From Elephas maximus indicus (Eukaryota > Chordata > Mammalia > Proboscidea > Elephantidae): a stretch of DNA of 64,000 nt. Every line of letters begins with the position of its first letter. The first letter of the stretch is position 1. This document shows positions 10,563 to 22,956 of the stretch, in pieces. Under the pieces are notes generated by a model, which saw only the letters and a list, made by a program, of their open reading frames with translations, searched no databases and had not been told where the DNA came from. Location: the NCBI RefSeq assembly GCF_024166365.1, contig NC_064823.1, positions 2,970,924-3,034,923 of the forward strand, written 5' to 3'. The position numbers and the translations under genes are program-made.

Positions 10563-13500
10563 AATGGAGCTATTGCTGGAGAGTTGACGGCATGCCCCAC
10601 TGTTGCTAGTAATTCAGGAATATCTAGATCCCTCTCTGTGGGGATATATAAAAGTTAGAGGATTCCTACACTACCTTGGTCACCAAGTGCTCTTCTAGGG
10701 CATAATTATGAAGCTGGGTTTGCTGATGCACAGTAATAGGGAAGCAGAAGTAGCACACAGACTGAAATTTCTACACAAAGATCTCTTTCTTGTCACTGGG
10801 ACACAGGGCCCTCTCAGATGGACATAGGAGAATGACACAGGGGTGGTCTAAAGGAAGAGGTACCTGGTTCAACCCCTTAGAACTGCCAATGTTGGTTCAG
10901 AGCCACAGCGTCTGGGCGACCTGGTGCAGGTACTTATTCACCAAGACCTCTGTTCAGCACCCAGAGAGATGCCATCAGGCTGAGAATGCAGCCATAGTAG
11001 TAACTTCTTTCTTGTCATTGCTATGGAATCTGATTTCTTTGCTATTCTAGAACAGCATTAATGATGTATCTATAGCTCCCATCCTGAAGTTTTGCTTTGT
11101 AGCAAAATAAAGATGGTCATGCTTCAGGGTGCTTAATAGTGAGAAGGGACTAAAACTGCTTGTCCAGCATTTGAATTTCCCTATGACTTTCAAGGACTAT
11201 GACTTGTAAGGATATATCACGAGAGACTAGAAGTACCCAATATGGAGGTCTCTTCTTCTAAAGTTATTGAAGTAGATTCACATCTCTAATCAGGATGACT
11301 TGCTTCTGTTGCTCAAGACTCAAGTCTTGTTAACTTCCTGCTTCTTTCTTCTAATCGTCCTGCATAATTAGGATGGGGTTTTGACCTCAAGTATGTCACA
11401 GCCAAGTATTTCACAGGTAAGTTTCCTCAAAGACTCTTCCCTCTCTCAGCGTCACACAGTTTCACAGTCCTTCCTGTCCCCACATCTTGTCTTCGAGTGT
11501 GTGGCTGCCACTCCTGCCAACTTGAAGAAGATAAGACTGATGCCTCTGTGTGTGTGTGGATGTGGATACACAGGAACAGTCAACTTTCTTTCATGCACTG
11601 AAGTCAGGCAGCAAACTACACTAGTTGTGCAAGAACAGCTCCGTTTGTCTTTGGGGAGGTCTGGAGTAAAGCCATAAAACGTGCTCCCCCACCTGCTGGG
11701 GGCCCCTCTGGAACACTGGTTCCCCAAACGGAAGGATGCAAAATCTGGTGTATTTTTGGTTTCCCTTCATGATAGGGGAGGCAGATGGCTTGATGGGGAT
11801 ACATGGTGCTTCTATTGTTATCATTGATTTTTCAGAGTGATAAACTCAACAAAAATGTAAATGCTGAGACACAGGAAAACCTGGAATTAGAGCCCAAATC
11901 TCTTAACTGATGATCCCATTATCAAGACCCTCACATCTGCTGCCCCTGTAAATCATGTCTTGTACGGGTGATGCAGGTGGCTGGGATAGGTGGAGGGATA
12001 AGAACTACAGTGAAGATAGAGCAGAGTGAATGCAGAGTCATAGCTTCCTCTCTTGGGTGAAGCCATGTGTTTCCTGAGTTAATAAAGACATTTAGTGAAT
12101 ATGTGAAAAAGACAAAGGCCACTCTGCTACCTCTTGTTCCTGTAATTTCTTATAATTGTCTATACGTTCTTAGAGTCTGAACTGACTTTTTTCTATAGAA
12201 CTAATTCAGTGAAATTTTTGCCTGAGACTTGAAAAGGCATTTTTGATATAGAAGATTGTACATTAACTAAATAGCCTTTCAAAAAAGTATGGCAACTTCA
12301 ACAGAAGATGTTCTCTCACATTGGTTTTACTACTTACAGATAGCCTCACACCATGTTAATCTATATTTTGCTGCCTATTTTACCATATAATCCAGTGGAT
12401 GTTAATGATATAGTTCACCATATATATCTGATTAATGAAGAAAAATATAGCTCAAACATTATGAGGTTAGAAATAGCATCCTATGCTAATCGGCAATGCC
12501 AAGAAATAAAGATGGTTTAAATCAGATCTCATGACTAATGCATGAGATCCAAAGTTCTTTTATTCCTGTCTATTTTAGAAAACTGGGGTGTATTTTTACC
12601 CTAAAAAATAATTCTATAAGATTTATTGAGATAATACAGAATGTCTGATTATTAACGCCTCCCCGTCAAGATTTATGTCCTACTACTGATTGTTGAAATG
12701 TCAACAGTTCCTCCGTTTTAATTTGTCAAACTTAAGCATATGAAGTGGGTTAAGTCCAGATGCAAGGATTTTATATTGGATCTTTGGTTTTTTTGTTTTT
12801 AAGATACTCGGTATGTGGAAAGATGATTCACTACAATAAAATGGAAAGTTTAGATTTCTTGCTGGGGTCACGATTCCATTTTAATTGTACTTACTGTGAA
12901 TTCATTTAAACAGAAAGAAATATATCCAGCAATAAAGCGAGCCTGTTATTTTTGCTTGTTTTTGTTTTGGTCATGACAAACTGTGAAATGCTGTGTTTTT
13001 CCTATAGTTCTAGTCCATGAAATCTGCAATGTTTCCACTTGATTTACGAAGGACCCTTAATTACTGCTGTCGTTAGCACCTAGTGTTCAAAACAGTCTGT
13101 TAAAATGTACTGTTAGTCTCACCTCCAAGTCCCTGCTTGCTTTATTTTAATTTTTTTTCCAAGGGTAAGAAAAACAACAATTGCCTTAATAACAACAATT
13201 ATTATGTGCAGTGAATTCAACAATATTCCAGGTTTCTTGGTGCTTACTTCTATTTATTCATGGTTTGGTATTTGCGTGTTCAGGCTGGCCTAGAGTTTGA
13301 ACAAGTGTCCATAAGCAGGGTTATTATTGTGAGGATTTATTACCTGGGTTTTAAAAACAAGTCACTCATTTGCCTTTTTCCTTCCACATGGCTAGGGATG
13401 ACGGACAACTGCTGTGCAGCTTCAATGTTTCCGCCTGGTCATGCACAGTTCTGCAATATAATGCATAAATGTTAACAACTTGGGCTCGCCGGATACCTCG

Positions 13501-13639
13501 CTTGGAATAAGGAAATCCAGCCAGAGAAAGGTCGGCGCTTTCTTGCTCGCTCGCTCTCTTTCTCTCTCACAGGTCAAAAGTTGGTTCACTCCCCAGGTCC
13601 CCCAAATTCTTCCTTTTTCTTCGTCCTGGCAGCTCTGGC
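10563..13639. other. Repeat-poor upstream flank of MAML3
   Basis: No gene and no young transposon is seen over 3 kb. 12,100-13,250 is AT-rich with many short A and T runs, and could hold conserved enhancer sequence, but that cannot be judged without alignment. 13,538-13,570 is a CT-rich run just before the CpG island. Confidence 0.45.
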
Positions 13640-13894
13640 TTCCCGCTCGGAGGAACCGAGAAGCTGGGGGCGTGGGGGGGGGCGGGCGAGGGCGAGGGCA
13701 GGGAGGAGGGCGCCGGTGCCGCGGCGTGCCGCGCCCGCTCCCGCCGGCTGGGAGTCCGGGCCGGGTTTTGCGCCGTGTCCTCGGGCTCGTCTCACGGCCT
13801 CCAGCCGGCGCCGCTGCCGTGTTTACTGAGCGCGCGCGTCCTGATATCACTCCGCTGGCATGGAGGAGGAGGAGGAGGTGGAGGAGCGAGCGGA

Positions 13895-13925
<31 letters not shown>
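13895..13925. repeat. CGG/GGC trinucleotide tract 1
   Basis: About ten uninterrupted GGC units follow a GGA-rich run (13,862-13,880) in the probable MAML3 promoter or 5' leader. Such tracts vary in length between individuals. Confidence 0.95.
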
Positions 13926-13927
<2 letters not shown>

Positions 13928-13944
13928 CAGTTGATCATTGTGAT

Positions 13945-13980
13945 GGTGGCGGCGGCGGCGGCGGCAGCGGCGGCGGCAGC
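13945..13980. repeat. CGG/GGC trinucleotide tract 2 with GCA interruptions
   Basis: A second GGC tract lies 20 bp after the first. It is interrupted by GGT at the start and by two GCA units, which usually stabilise such repeats. Confidence 0.93.
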
Positions 13981-14707
13981 CCAGCCGGGCGTTGGGGGCT
14001 GCTCTCCGCGCGGCGCTTTGCAAAGGACTTCACCGATCTACTTTTGCAGCCGCCTCGGCTGTCCATGTGTTTACCTCCCCCAGCCCGAGGATTCGATATC
14101 TAGGCTCCTGTGAAATGCAGCTGAGCAGCCAAAGTACTTTGAGAACACGGGGCGGCATAAACACCAAAACTTTTTTGTGGAAGGAAAATGCAATAAGCAA
14201 GCTTGCCGTTTTCCGATGCGGTGTGGAGTGAGTGTGTGTCGCGCGTGTCCGCACTGGAGGCATATGCTTGTGTGTGTACATGGGGTGTGTTTTTCGGTAT
14301 GTAGGGAGAAAATGCTTGCCAACCACCGGAAATCTCTTGGAATTTATTAGAAAATAATGGATTATAAAAAGAAGGCAGGCGAGGAGCGGATCTCCCCTTG
14401 AGTTGCAACCCGATTTGCTGCTGGCTCAGTTTGTTGTGATTCTTTTTGTTGATAGGTGTCTGATGGTATTCCGATAACACCCCCCCTTTTTTTCCCCTGG
14501 AGCTTTACAGTTTAAAAAAAGGAAACAAAAACCACCCCAAAATCTCTCCCTCTTTTTTTTCGCTCCGTCGGGATCGCTGTTTCCATCCATGTGCTTGCGT
14601 CTCCCCCGCGTTCCACTTGAACTATTTTAATCCTTGGACCCAAGGAGGAGGCTGATAGGGGGGTGGATAAAAAAAGTTCTTCCCAAATAGTGTGCCTGGG
14701 GAGCAGG

Positions 14708-15169
14708 ATGGGGGATTTCGCAGCCCCCGCTGCAGCCGCGAATGGCAGTAGTATCTGCATCAACAGTAACCTGAACAGCAGCCTCGGCGGGCCCGGGATC
14801 GGTGTGAATAATACTCCCAATAGTACTCCCGCTGCTCCGAGTAGCAATCACCCCGCTGCCGGCGGCTGCGGCGGTGGCGGCTCCGGGGGCCCCGGCGGCG
14901 GCTCGGCGGCCGTCCCCAAGCACAGCACCGTGGTCGAGCGGCTCCGCCAGCGCATCGAGGGCTGCCGGCGGCACCACGTCAACTGCGAGAACAGGTATCA
15001 GCAGGCTCAGGTGGAGCAGCTGGAGCTCGAGCGCCGGGACACCGTGACCCTCTACCAGCGGACCCTGGAACAGAGGGCCAAGAAATCAGGCAGCGGCAAG
15101 CACCCCAACAAACCCCAGCAGGATGTGGAGACTGCCTCGGCCGAGCAGAGGAACCACACGCTGATCATG
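14708..15169 (+). CDS. MAML3: MAML3 exon 1 (Mastermind-like 3, N-terminal 154 codons)
   Basis: Mastermind-like proteins are nuclear co-activators that dock on the Notch intracellular domain bound to CSL/RBPJ and recruit p300. This exon encodes residues 1-154. Residues 1-70 are a low-complexity Ala/Gly/Ser/Asn leader with a Gly-rich run at about 52-66. Residues 70-130 hold the basic, helical MamL-1 domain, recognisable by VVERLRQRIEGCRRHHVNCE and the following LELERRDTVTLYQRTLEQRA; this long helix lies in the groove between the Notch ankyrin repeats and CSL. The exon ends RNHTLIM and is followed directly by GT, a phase-0 junction. I chose the ATG at 14,708 because the protein begins MGDFAAP, as known for MAML3, and the Kozak context is good (A at -3, G at +4). 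The frame is open upstream to a GTG at 14,663, but with no in-frame ATG. MAML1 and MAML2 have different leaders, so the paralogue assignment is firm. Only about one seventh of the protein is in the window. Confidence 0.96.
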
Positions 15170-15175
15170 GTGAGG
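15170..15175 (+). other. MAML3: Splice donor of MAML3 exon 1 / start of intron 1
   Basis: The sequence ATCATG|GTGAGG matches the vertebrate 5' splice-site consensus and falls at the point where the MAML3 protein continues with LQETVKRK in exon 2 (established knowledge). No matching continuation is seen anywhere downstream, so intron 1 runs past the window end and is longer than 48.8 kb. Confidence 0.93.
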
Positions 15176-17250
15176 GCGCGCTGGCAGTGGGCATGGGGCG
15201 CGCGGTGGTGCTGGGGGCGTGGAGCTCCTCACATTGGAGTGTGAGGGTCTGATTTGTATGGTGGCTGAGGTGGGCTGAAGCTGAAGGGTTAACGTCAACT
15301 TTTCTGAGGGAGAAAAAAAACCTGCTGTTGCCGCTACCTGTTAATCTGTCAGGGTTGTCAGATTTGGGGAGGAGGGGGCGAATGAGGAAAAGCCAGTCAC
15401 GACTGCAAAGGGCGGAGGGAGCCCCGAGGAGCGTCGGAGTGAGGCGCTGGAAAAGTTTTTTCCCTCCTCTCCCTCTCTTAGATACTAATTTTAAGGAGTG
15501 AATCCAGAGTTGAAACCTTGCTCCTCTTCACCGCTCCCCACCCCACCCCGCGCCGCCTCGGCTTCCCAGATCCGTCCCCCTTCGCCCACCCCTTGCTGCA
15601 CATCCGCCGGTTGCTGAGAGAAATTGATGCTGTCGCAGATTCTGGGCGGGCACCAGGCTTTCAACCCCTGTGAGGAGGGGTGGGGCGGGAGAGGGCCTCC
15701 CTTCCCAAGCTCACCCCCCTTAGGGCTGAGAAAGTCTGGGAGTTTTGTGAATGAACTTTGAAGTGAAGAGAACCGAGCGAGGGTGGTTGCGCGCGCGCTC
15801 CCGGGAGTGCGCGCTGGTGCGCTCTGCTGCAGACCCGGGGCCGGCCCGGCAGGTGGAGCGGCGGGGAGGGGAGGGTGGAGGAGCCGCCCAGCCCGGGTGG
15901 GAGGAGAGACCTGCCCACAGTGGTTGCGCCGTGCGCGGAGCGTCTGCGCCACTCGGCTTCGCTTGGGGTTCTTTTCCCTTTTCTTCAACTAGCCTTGCCA
16001 CGAGCCTTCTTCGCTTCGTCCCCCGCCCACTCCCCCCCAACTTTCTGGGCATGTCTAGTAAACCCGGAGGAGTGGTAGGTGGCGGGGACATAGAAGAGGC
16101 TTAAATGGCTGGGTGGGTGGGTTCGATGTAGGACGAGCAGCCAATGACTTAACTTCTCGGGAGGAAGGGGCAGTTCCCACCCCCTAACCCTGAGGGTATA
16201 ATCCTTTCTCTTATCTCCTCTCTCCGGTTCTTTTTCATTCCTTTCTGGGTGGGGGGAAGCCGGAAGCTTGAGAAAGGTGCCTGTAACCCACCCCCACCCC
16301 ACCGCATAGCCCGGGTTGGAACTGCGTGCCGGCCGTAGGCGCGAGTGCCGGGTAGTGGGAATCCCGGAGCGCGCCCGGGCCCGTTTTCCTTGCCGAGCGC
16401 CTCGATCCGCGGCGCAGAGCCCGCGCGCGGCAGTTGGCCCTCTCGGTGTGCGGTGTGTAAATCGCGCACATCCCGGGCCTGGGAGTAGTCAGCGCCGCGG
16501 GGTGGTTCCCTTGGCGCTGCAGGCTTTCGCCCGGTGCTCCGGCCGGCGCTCGGTGACAAAGAGCCGGCATGGGGGAGGGGAGCCGCAGCACTCCCTCCCC
16601 ACCGTCCCCCACCCGACACATGAGGAGGAACAATTTGTTTATCTTGGGCCTCCAGATTCCTTCCCTCCGCCCGGTTCTCCGAAGCCGCCCCAGCCCCTCC
16701 TCCTCCCTCCGTGGCGCGGTCCTGCCCATCCCGCCAGCAGCACCTTCCCCCCTTCCTCCTCTCCCTCCTCTCTCTCCCCCTCCTCTTCCTCCACCTCCAT
16801 CCTCTCTTGCCCGCCTTCCCCCTCCCTTCTGGAACGCAGCCTTGGGGGAGGGAGCGGGAGGCGCTTTGTCCGCTTCGCGGCCCTGCTCAGCCCCGGGGGC
16901 CGCCTGGCTGCGGGGGCGGGGTGGGGGCGGCGAGCGCTGTGGCCGCGGCCCTGTCCCTCCCCCCGGGCCGCCCCCGCCCCGCTGCGCCCCCCACTGCCCC
17001 GGCGGCTGAGCCCGTCCCGAGCGCAGAGAAGAGGCGGACTCGGTTTTGAGGAAGAAGCACGGTCACAGAGTCTGGGAAGGAGGTTCTCGCTTTACAAACA
17101 GGAAGCCGAAAACCACTGACACACTGTAGCTATTCTGATTGTACCCGGAGGCGGGGCTGATCTACATCTTGACTGTACCTCCTTCTGGTACCTGGTTCTT
17201 TCCCATCCCAGTCCGCAGGGTTTTCCACTCCCCGCCCCCTCGCCTTCCCT

Positions 17251-20200
17251 GAAAGCGCTCGCAAGCCCTTTTACGGATGAGGAGACTCACTTTTCTGAAC
17301 CTAAGACTAAACTAAAATTTGAAAGGTAGTTAGAATTTCATCCCTGTCTATCCTTCGTCCTCTTCGTGTATTTGTGCACCTCACATTCACGGATTGCGTA
17401 CAAATTGGCTTCCTTGGTGAGGCTCCAAAATTGCAGTCCCACGGAACCCGCTCACGACCTTTGGGGGTGGAGTGCAGCTAAGGCGCTTCCCTCACCAGCT
17501 GGGCAACGCAGGAACAAAAGCCAGTGGCGTCCCCGTGCAGGGTCGCTTTTGACTGCGGGCGAGAGTAGAGTTTGCGGCCAGAAAGTTTTCCTTTCTGGTG
17601 TACGTTCTCACGAAGGTGCCATATCGGTCCTCCATGGCCAGAGGGAGGATTAGGGGTGCACGCGCCTGGGTTGTAATACACCCGCAGGTAGAAGTCAAGC
17701 CTAGGATCCAGACTATTACCTGGAAGGCGGCAGTGACCCCAAACCAGAGCTTACTTTTTAAATGAAAAGAGTGTTTCCTTGAATAGATGGAAACATCAAC
17801 TAAATTTCCTAGTGACTTCCGGTTTGGCAGATTAACCGCAGATAGACTTGCAAAACGATTTCCCGACAATAGGATTTTTTTTTCCTATCAATTTTGTGGC
17901 AGTAATTTAGACTTATTAATTAGAGACCTATTTAAATGCCAAGGTTGTATCTCCCTCTGATACCAGTGAGAAGTATGTATGATTAACGTAATGACAGTAA
18001 ACCTTAGATCTTAAGCAGAGTTACGTGTAGATTCTATGGATCACAAAAAAGAAACTATCCTTTGCAAGTTACATTTCGTTTTAAAATACTTAGTTTAAAA
18101 ATTCAGCTGGGCCTTTGAAATGCAAGAGTGATTTAACTCAGCTTTTATGTGTGAGGTAAAATCTTGAAAATGGAGGTTTCAAAAAAAAATGTTGATGTTT
18201 ATTTTCTTGAATAGGTTTCTGTATTATAGTTGTGCTCTGGTGGGGCACAGAGCAATTAAAATTAGTTCTCAGGTTGTTCTGTCTATTTGGAAAGCCCTGA
18301 AGAAAAGCAGTGATCAACCAGAGCCAAATAATAATAATGGTGATGATAAAAATAAAGATGAATAGGGCTCTTTTCTGTTTTATTGCTATTGTTTACCTTC
18401 TTAGGGCCAATGTGTCCAAGGTACTAAATATTGATTAGTTCTCTTTCTGCCTGGCTTGGGTTAAGAAGGCAGTCTAATGAGGGCTTTACTTCTTTTGATT
18501 TAGTTTCCTATCTTGTACATTTACAAGCATAGGCATTAAAAAATGAATATAAATAAGCAAATAAAAAGGGTTAGTGAGATGAAACAGAAATATTCCTTGG
18601 CTTCAGGCTGCTGTGTGTGTGTGGTGGTGTGGGGCTGGGTTCTGTGTGGGTCCACAGTAGCCCTGTTCATAGACGCTCTGAAAATCTCCCTAGAGAACAC
18701 GGAGCACAGGCCTGACTGAGTTTGAAGCTGTGTTACTTCAGGTGGAGGTTCATTTCTGGACAAGTGATCCCCACTACCACCTTAAAAAAAAGGTTTTTGA
18801 CCTGCAAGGAGTTGGTGAGACTCTCACCTTTTAGAGAGTCTCAGTTGAAAAAGCATCTTTTCCTGAATGATTGTTTTAAATTTTTGTGGTCACAAAAGGT
18901 GACATCGTTTATTTGCTGTACTTGGAACTGAGGTAAATTTTCAACTAAAAGTTCATTTTCACCCAAAGGTAGATTGACTTGACAAGGGTGTCATCATTCA
19001 GGCACACCAAAAAGCAAGAAAATACACAATCTTCAGAGATACAGAATGGTGGCACTCTTAACCTGAATAAGATCCTTATTGTTTTCTTGACCTTTTTACT
19101 GTATTAGCACCATTATAACTGTCAGGGTATGCTTAATTTACCCAAAGCTTACAGATTCCATAAATCTATGTGGATCCTGCTCAGAGAAGTTTATCATATA
19201 AGTTTCATTTGATAATAAACATATTAATTACTGAGTTTTGGATAAAACTGCAACCCATCCAAAATGTTCTCATCGGTTCCTGGAATAGATTTTGGAAACA
19301 TTAACACAGGCAACATATTAGTTCAGTGCTAAACCGCCTTAAAAATGACTCTGATTTCCCATTTCCTATCCTAAAAAAAAAAAAAAAAAATATCCTGGTG
19401 AGGGTAAATTACGGGCCCTGTATCCAGATTTTTTGGCAGGTTATAATATCAGACCATCTCTGAATCATTCCTACACGAACCTTTTCATTGGCTTATCCTG
19501 TTTTACTGTTAGCATGGGTGAAAAGAACGGATAGTGGGGTCTTGAAAAGCCGCTTACAGTCCACATAGCGTCTGCCTTAAGTTTGTGAAGGACTTTGAAA
19601 TTTCATTTCTTTTCATGTGTTTGTCTTTTTCTTTTAATTCTCAAGAAATATTTTTTTCTAAAGCTCAATACATATTTAATACTGTTATTTATGTTCTTTG
19701 GTTTTGGCACATTTTATTTAGTACGGGTCAGCCACCTATCAGAAAAGTAGAAACACAGTTAATCATTAATCATAACCTACAACATGCTCTTCAGGCTGAG
19801 TTCCTTCCCAGGGAAATCTGGATTTTCAGGCAGTTAGTATGTTTGATACTTTCCATTCTGTCCTATTAGAATTGTAAGGGCAAGCTTTAGAATCTTTTGT
19901 GGGTTTTCTGCCACCTGATATGAGGGAAATGAGTAGTCTAGGTACATGGTTTTCTGACATTTCTTGTAAGATGGATGAAAACTTAAACATTAAAATGGAG
20001 TTATGTATAGTTATTTTCCAAATGCTTCTCTGAGACCCTGACAGGGTTGAGAGGAACGGGGGTTTCTTTTCTTTCTCTTTTGGTGCCGATACAATAGAAG
20101 TATAATATACCATTTTGCCCATTAGGGTGTTATTCTTGAACACCTTAGAAGTACATCTGTTTTACTTAATGTCATTTATGGAATTTTAATTGTGATTAGC

Positions 20201-20935
20201 GTTATATGTTTGTTAATTAACAGTCCAGTACTATATTCTTGAGCTTAGGGTAGATAAATTCTTTCTCCACATCACAGGTCATAGAGAAATGTGAAATCCA
20301 TCAATTGGACATCCTCAAAATCTTATAAAGAAGAGTATATTTAAAACTAGTCTCAAAATGTTCATGTCTGCTTTTTAAATCTGGCAAACAGCTTTGTATT
20401 TTTCATTTCTGTTATTCAGAGGCTGATTATTGAATTTTCAGATCCTGTAGCTACTTCCTTCTTTTTCTTTCCCCCTCCTGCTGCCAACCTTTTGGTCCTT
20501 TCACTGATCTTTAACACCTTTATCCAAGAATGGGAAACAATAAGAAGAGGAGAAACTTGATTTTGGTGTTTCTCTCACGACTAACGGAACAGTTAGTTGG
20601 CTTAGATATGATTTTGGATCACTTAGGGATTTGATTTTATACACTGTTTGCTGTTGATTAGCACACATGATGGAGAATGGGCTGCATTTTTGTTCATTCA
20701 TCCCTTCGTTCATTCACTCATCTAACGATACTGATATACAGTTCACAGTAGACGTTAAAATGCGAAATCATATCCTCGGATCCAAGGCTCTGACAAGGTG
20801 TATCCTTTGTACATTTTCAGTAGTAGTCTAGCGAGGTGTAAGGGGATAACAAGTATTGTTTTTAAGTCAGCATTAGGCTTGATGCCAGTGACTTCTAAGC
20901 AGCTTCAGGCTGAGTTACATCCCCTTGTCGTGATA
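17251..20935. other. MAML3: MAML3 intron 1, transposon-free stretch
   Basis: No AfroSINE, L1 or RTE copy is seen over 3.7 kb. An A18 run at 19,372-19,390 is the only notable simple sequence. No exon-like frame is seen. The lack of young insertions is the main feature. Confidence 0.5.
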
Positions 20936-21103
20936 AACCAAAAAACCAAACCCGGTGCTGTCGAGTCGATTCTGACTCATAGTGACCCTAGAGGACAGAG
21001 TAGAACTGCCCCATTGAGTTTCCAAGGAACGCCTGGCGGATTCGAACTGCTGACCGTTTGGTTAGCAGCCTTAGCGCTTAACCACTAGGCCACCAGGGTT
21101 TCC
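20936..21103 (-). mobile_element. AfroSINE, full length
   Basis: It runs from ACCAAAAAACCAAACCC through GTGCTGTCGAGTCGATTCTG to the head end ACCACTAGGCCACCAGGG. The B-box is visible in reverse as GGATTCGAACTGC. Confidence 0.96.
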
Positions 21104-21218
21104 AATATTTTAGATAAAACGATATGTTTTAGTTTTCTATTGTTTCAAACTAGTTTCACTTTGGTATCTACAAAAAAGCTAGTTTACGCATGTCTGCTCC
21201 AAAGTGATGCTGTTGTTG

Positions 21219-21386
21219 CAAAACCAAAAAACCAAACTCATTGCCGTCGATTTGATTCCAACTTATAGCGACCGTACAGGACAGGGTGGAACTGCGCATA
21301 GGGCTCCCAAGGGGCAGCTGTTGGACTCGAACTGACGACCTTTTGGTTAGCAGTTGTAGCCCTTAACCCCTGTGCCACCAGGGCTC
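21219..21386 (-). mobile_element. AfroSINE, full length
   Basis: All parts are present from AAAACCAAAAAACCAAACTC to GTGCCACCAGGGCTC. A short GTTGTTG flanks both ends and may be the target duplication. Confidence 0.95.
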
Positions 21387-22751
21387 GGTTGTTGTTAGGA
21401 CTCCCAAATTAAAGTATTAAAAATACAGCAGGATTTTAAGGCAGGCACTTTCCAAAACTTCATTCTCGTGTGTGAGTTGGAATGTGGCTTCTAGAAAATT
21501 ATCACCAAGAACTGATTATTTCCTTGTAAGTCTTTTTAAAATTTATTTTCTAAGAAAAATTAAAGCATTAAAGAAATAAAGTTGGATAAAATTACTCGGA
21601 AAGTAGAAGTGAGGGCCTGCTGTGTAATACTTAAAGATCATATGGTTCCATTGAGTGGGTCAGAGTAGAAACACATTCTTTTTTTAAGCCTGCCTGGCCC
21701 TTTCATCTGTTAATGGTCGAGGGGCCTCTGAGTTGGGAATAAACAACTCTATTTGGGAGAGAAGCACAGCCTTCCCTTAGGGCCACATATACACAGGCAT
21801 AGGAAAAGGAAGTCACCACTACGGCTGTCTTCTTAGAGGCAAGCTGTGCGTACTGTTCTTGTGGGAATTGAATAAAAACCTCAAAAAGCTTGCTGGCATA
21901 AGGAAAGTGATTCCTTATGGAAATGGCCTTTATGCTGAAGTAGAACTTTTTAAATATGAGTAACATCCATTCCCCTCTTCGGCAATGACATGACAACCAT
22001 AGAAAAATCGAGTGAGCTATTTAATTTCAGCTAGTAACCTGCAGAATTTCCTTTCTGACTCTCTAAATGCCCATCATGGTGGGTAGAGTCTGGTTATTAA
22101 ATATTTTGTGTTTATAGACCCTGCAACTTTCAGCTATGTGCGTGTTCACTTGAGCTTGTGAAGAGGTGGTTAGGATACTTGGCCGTCTGTTTCTCCTTCC
22201 CTCTCGGAGTGTCCTTCTCCACCCCGGGAACACGCGGGTCTGGACGGAGGCTTTCCCTTCAGAGAAAAAGGCGGAAGTGCTGTGAGTCTGCTTGTGCATA
22301 TTCAACCTGGATTGCCCCTGGGACTCCAAAGGATTGCAGAGCTCTAAGAGACCAGCTCTGCTTGGGCCCCTTATTTTCCCAGTGGTTACTTGTTTTTCTT
22401 TTTTGATTGTTACATGCTGAACATAGCTCAGTGACTGAGAGTGCACCGATAGCACCCTACAAAGGGCTTCAAGGAACTGGTGATAAGGTAGGAGAGGCAA
22501 AGGGGCATGAGGACTCTGGAAGCATCGTATGAATAGATAGCAGGAGACAGAAGAGGCGGTTGTTTTTGTTCATTTGTGGTGAACAGATAGTATCCTGATG
22601 CCTTGGGAGTTTATGGAGGTAGTCACAGATTCTGAACCTACTAAAACATGAATATATATTTTCAAGAACTAATGACTGTGTTGTTTTATCTGGAAAAAAC
22701 CATATTCCTAAAATTATTCCCTGCTCTCTTAAATCATTGTTTGCCATTTGA
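21387..22751. other. Intron 1, nothing recognised
   Basis: No exon, RNA gene or clear repeat is seen. Overlapping frames at 22,063-22,500 lack support. Confidence 0.4.
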
Positions 22752-22765
22752 ATGGATTTACTATA

Positions 22766-22928
22766 CCCCAAACCAAACCCATTGCCGTCGAGTCCATTCC
22801 AACTCATAGCAACCCTATAGGACAGAGTAGAACTGCCCCGTAGGGTTTCCAGGGAGTGGCTGGTGGATTTGAACTGCTGATCTTTTAGTTAGCAGCCAAG
22901 CTCTTAACCACTGCACCACCAGGGCTGC
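22766..22928 (-). mobile_element. AfroSINE with perfect 14-bp target duplication
   Basis: ATGGATTTACTATA is repeated exactly at 22,752-22,765 and 22,929-22,942. The element is complete, from CCCCAAACCAAACCC to CTGCACCACCAGGGCTGC. Confidence 0.97.
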
Positions 22929-22956
22929 ATGGATTTACTATAGGATTTCTTTAAAT

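Larger units (their letters stand above)
13860..14707 (+). other. MAML3: Probable MAML3 5' leader with many upstream ATGs
   Basis: The region just before the MAML3 start codon carries several upstream ATG triplets (near 13,860, 13,942, 14,064, 14,114, 14,215, 14,279, 14,310, 14,355, 14,461 and 14,589). If transcription starts upstream of them, the mRNA would have a long leader with several short upstream frames. That is an inference, because the start site is not visible. The sequence also contains T-rich runs at 14,484-14,495 and 14,554-14,561. Confidence 0.5.
13640..17250. promoter_or_regulatory. MAML3: CpG island spanning MAML3 promoter, exon 1 and start of intron 1
   Basis: This stretch is strongly GC-rich with abundant CpG (for example 13,670-13,990, 14,840-15,000, 15,780-15,860, 16,310-16,520 and 16,860-17,040), while sequence on both sides is AT-rich. 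No TATA box is evident near 13.7-14.0 kb, so a dispersed CpG-island promoter is likely. The island continues about 2 kb into intron 1, which could hold internal start sites or enhancer elements. The exact transcription start cannot be read from the sequence. Confidence 0.85.

Noticed and set aside
13480-14103. 207-codon GC-rich frame over the promoter
   Set aside because: Long Arg/Gly runs come from the CGG and GGA repeats; overlapping frames are open on both strands, as expected in CpG islands.
14663-14707. N-terminal extension of MAML3 by 15 codons
   Set aside because: The upstream in-frame triplet is GTG, not ATG, and MAML3 is known to start MGDFAAP at 14,708.
16316-17119. 267-codon frame in the intronic CpG island
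   Set aside because: Low-complexity Pro/Ser/Arg composition with no domain; high GC removes stop codons by chance.
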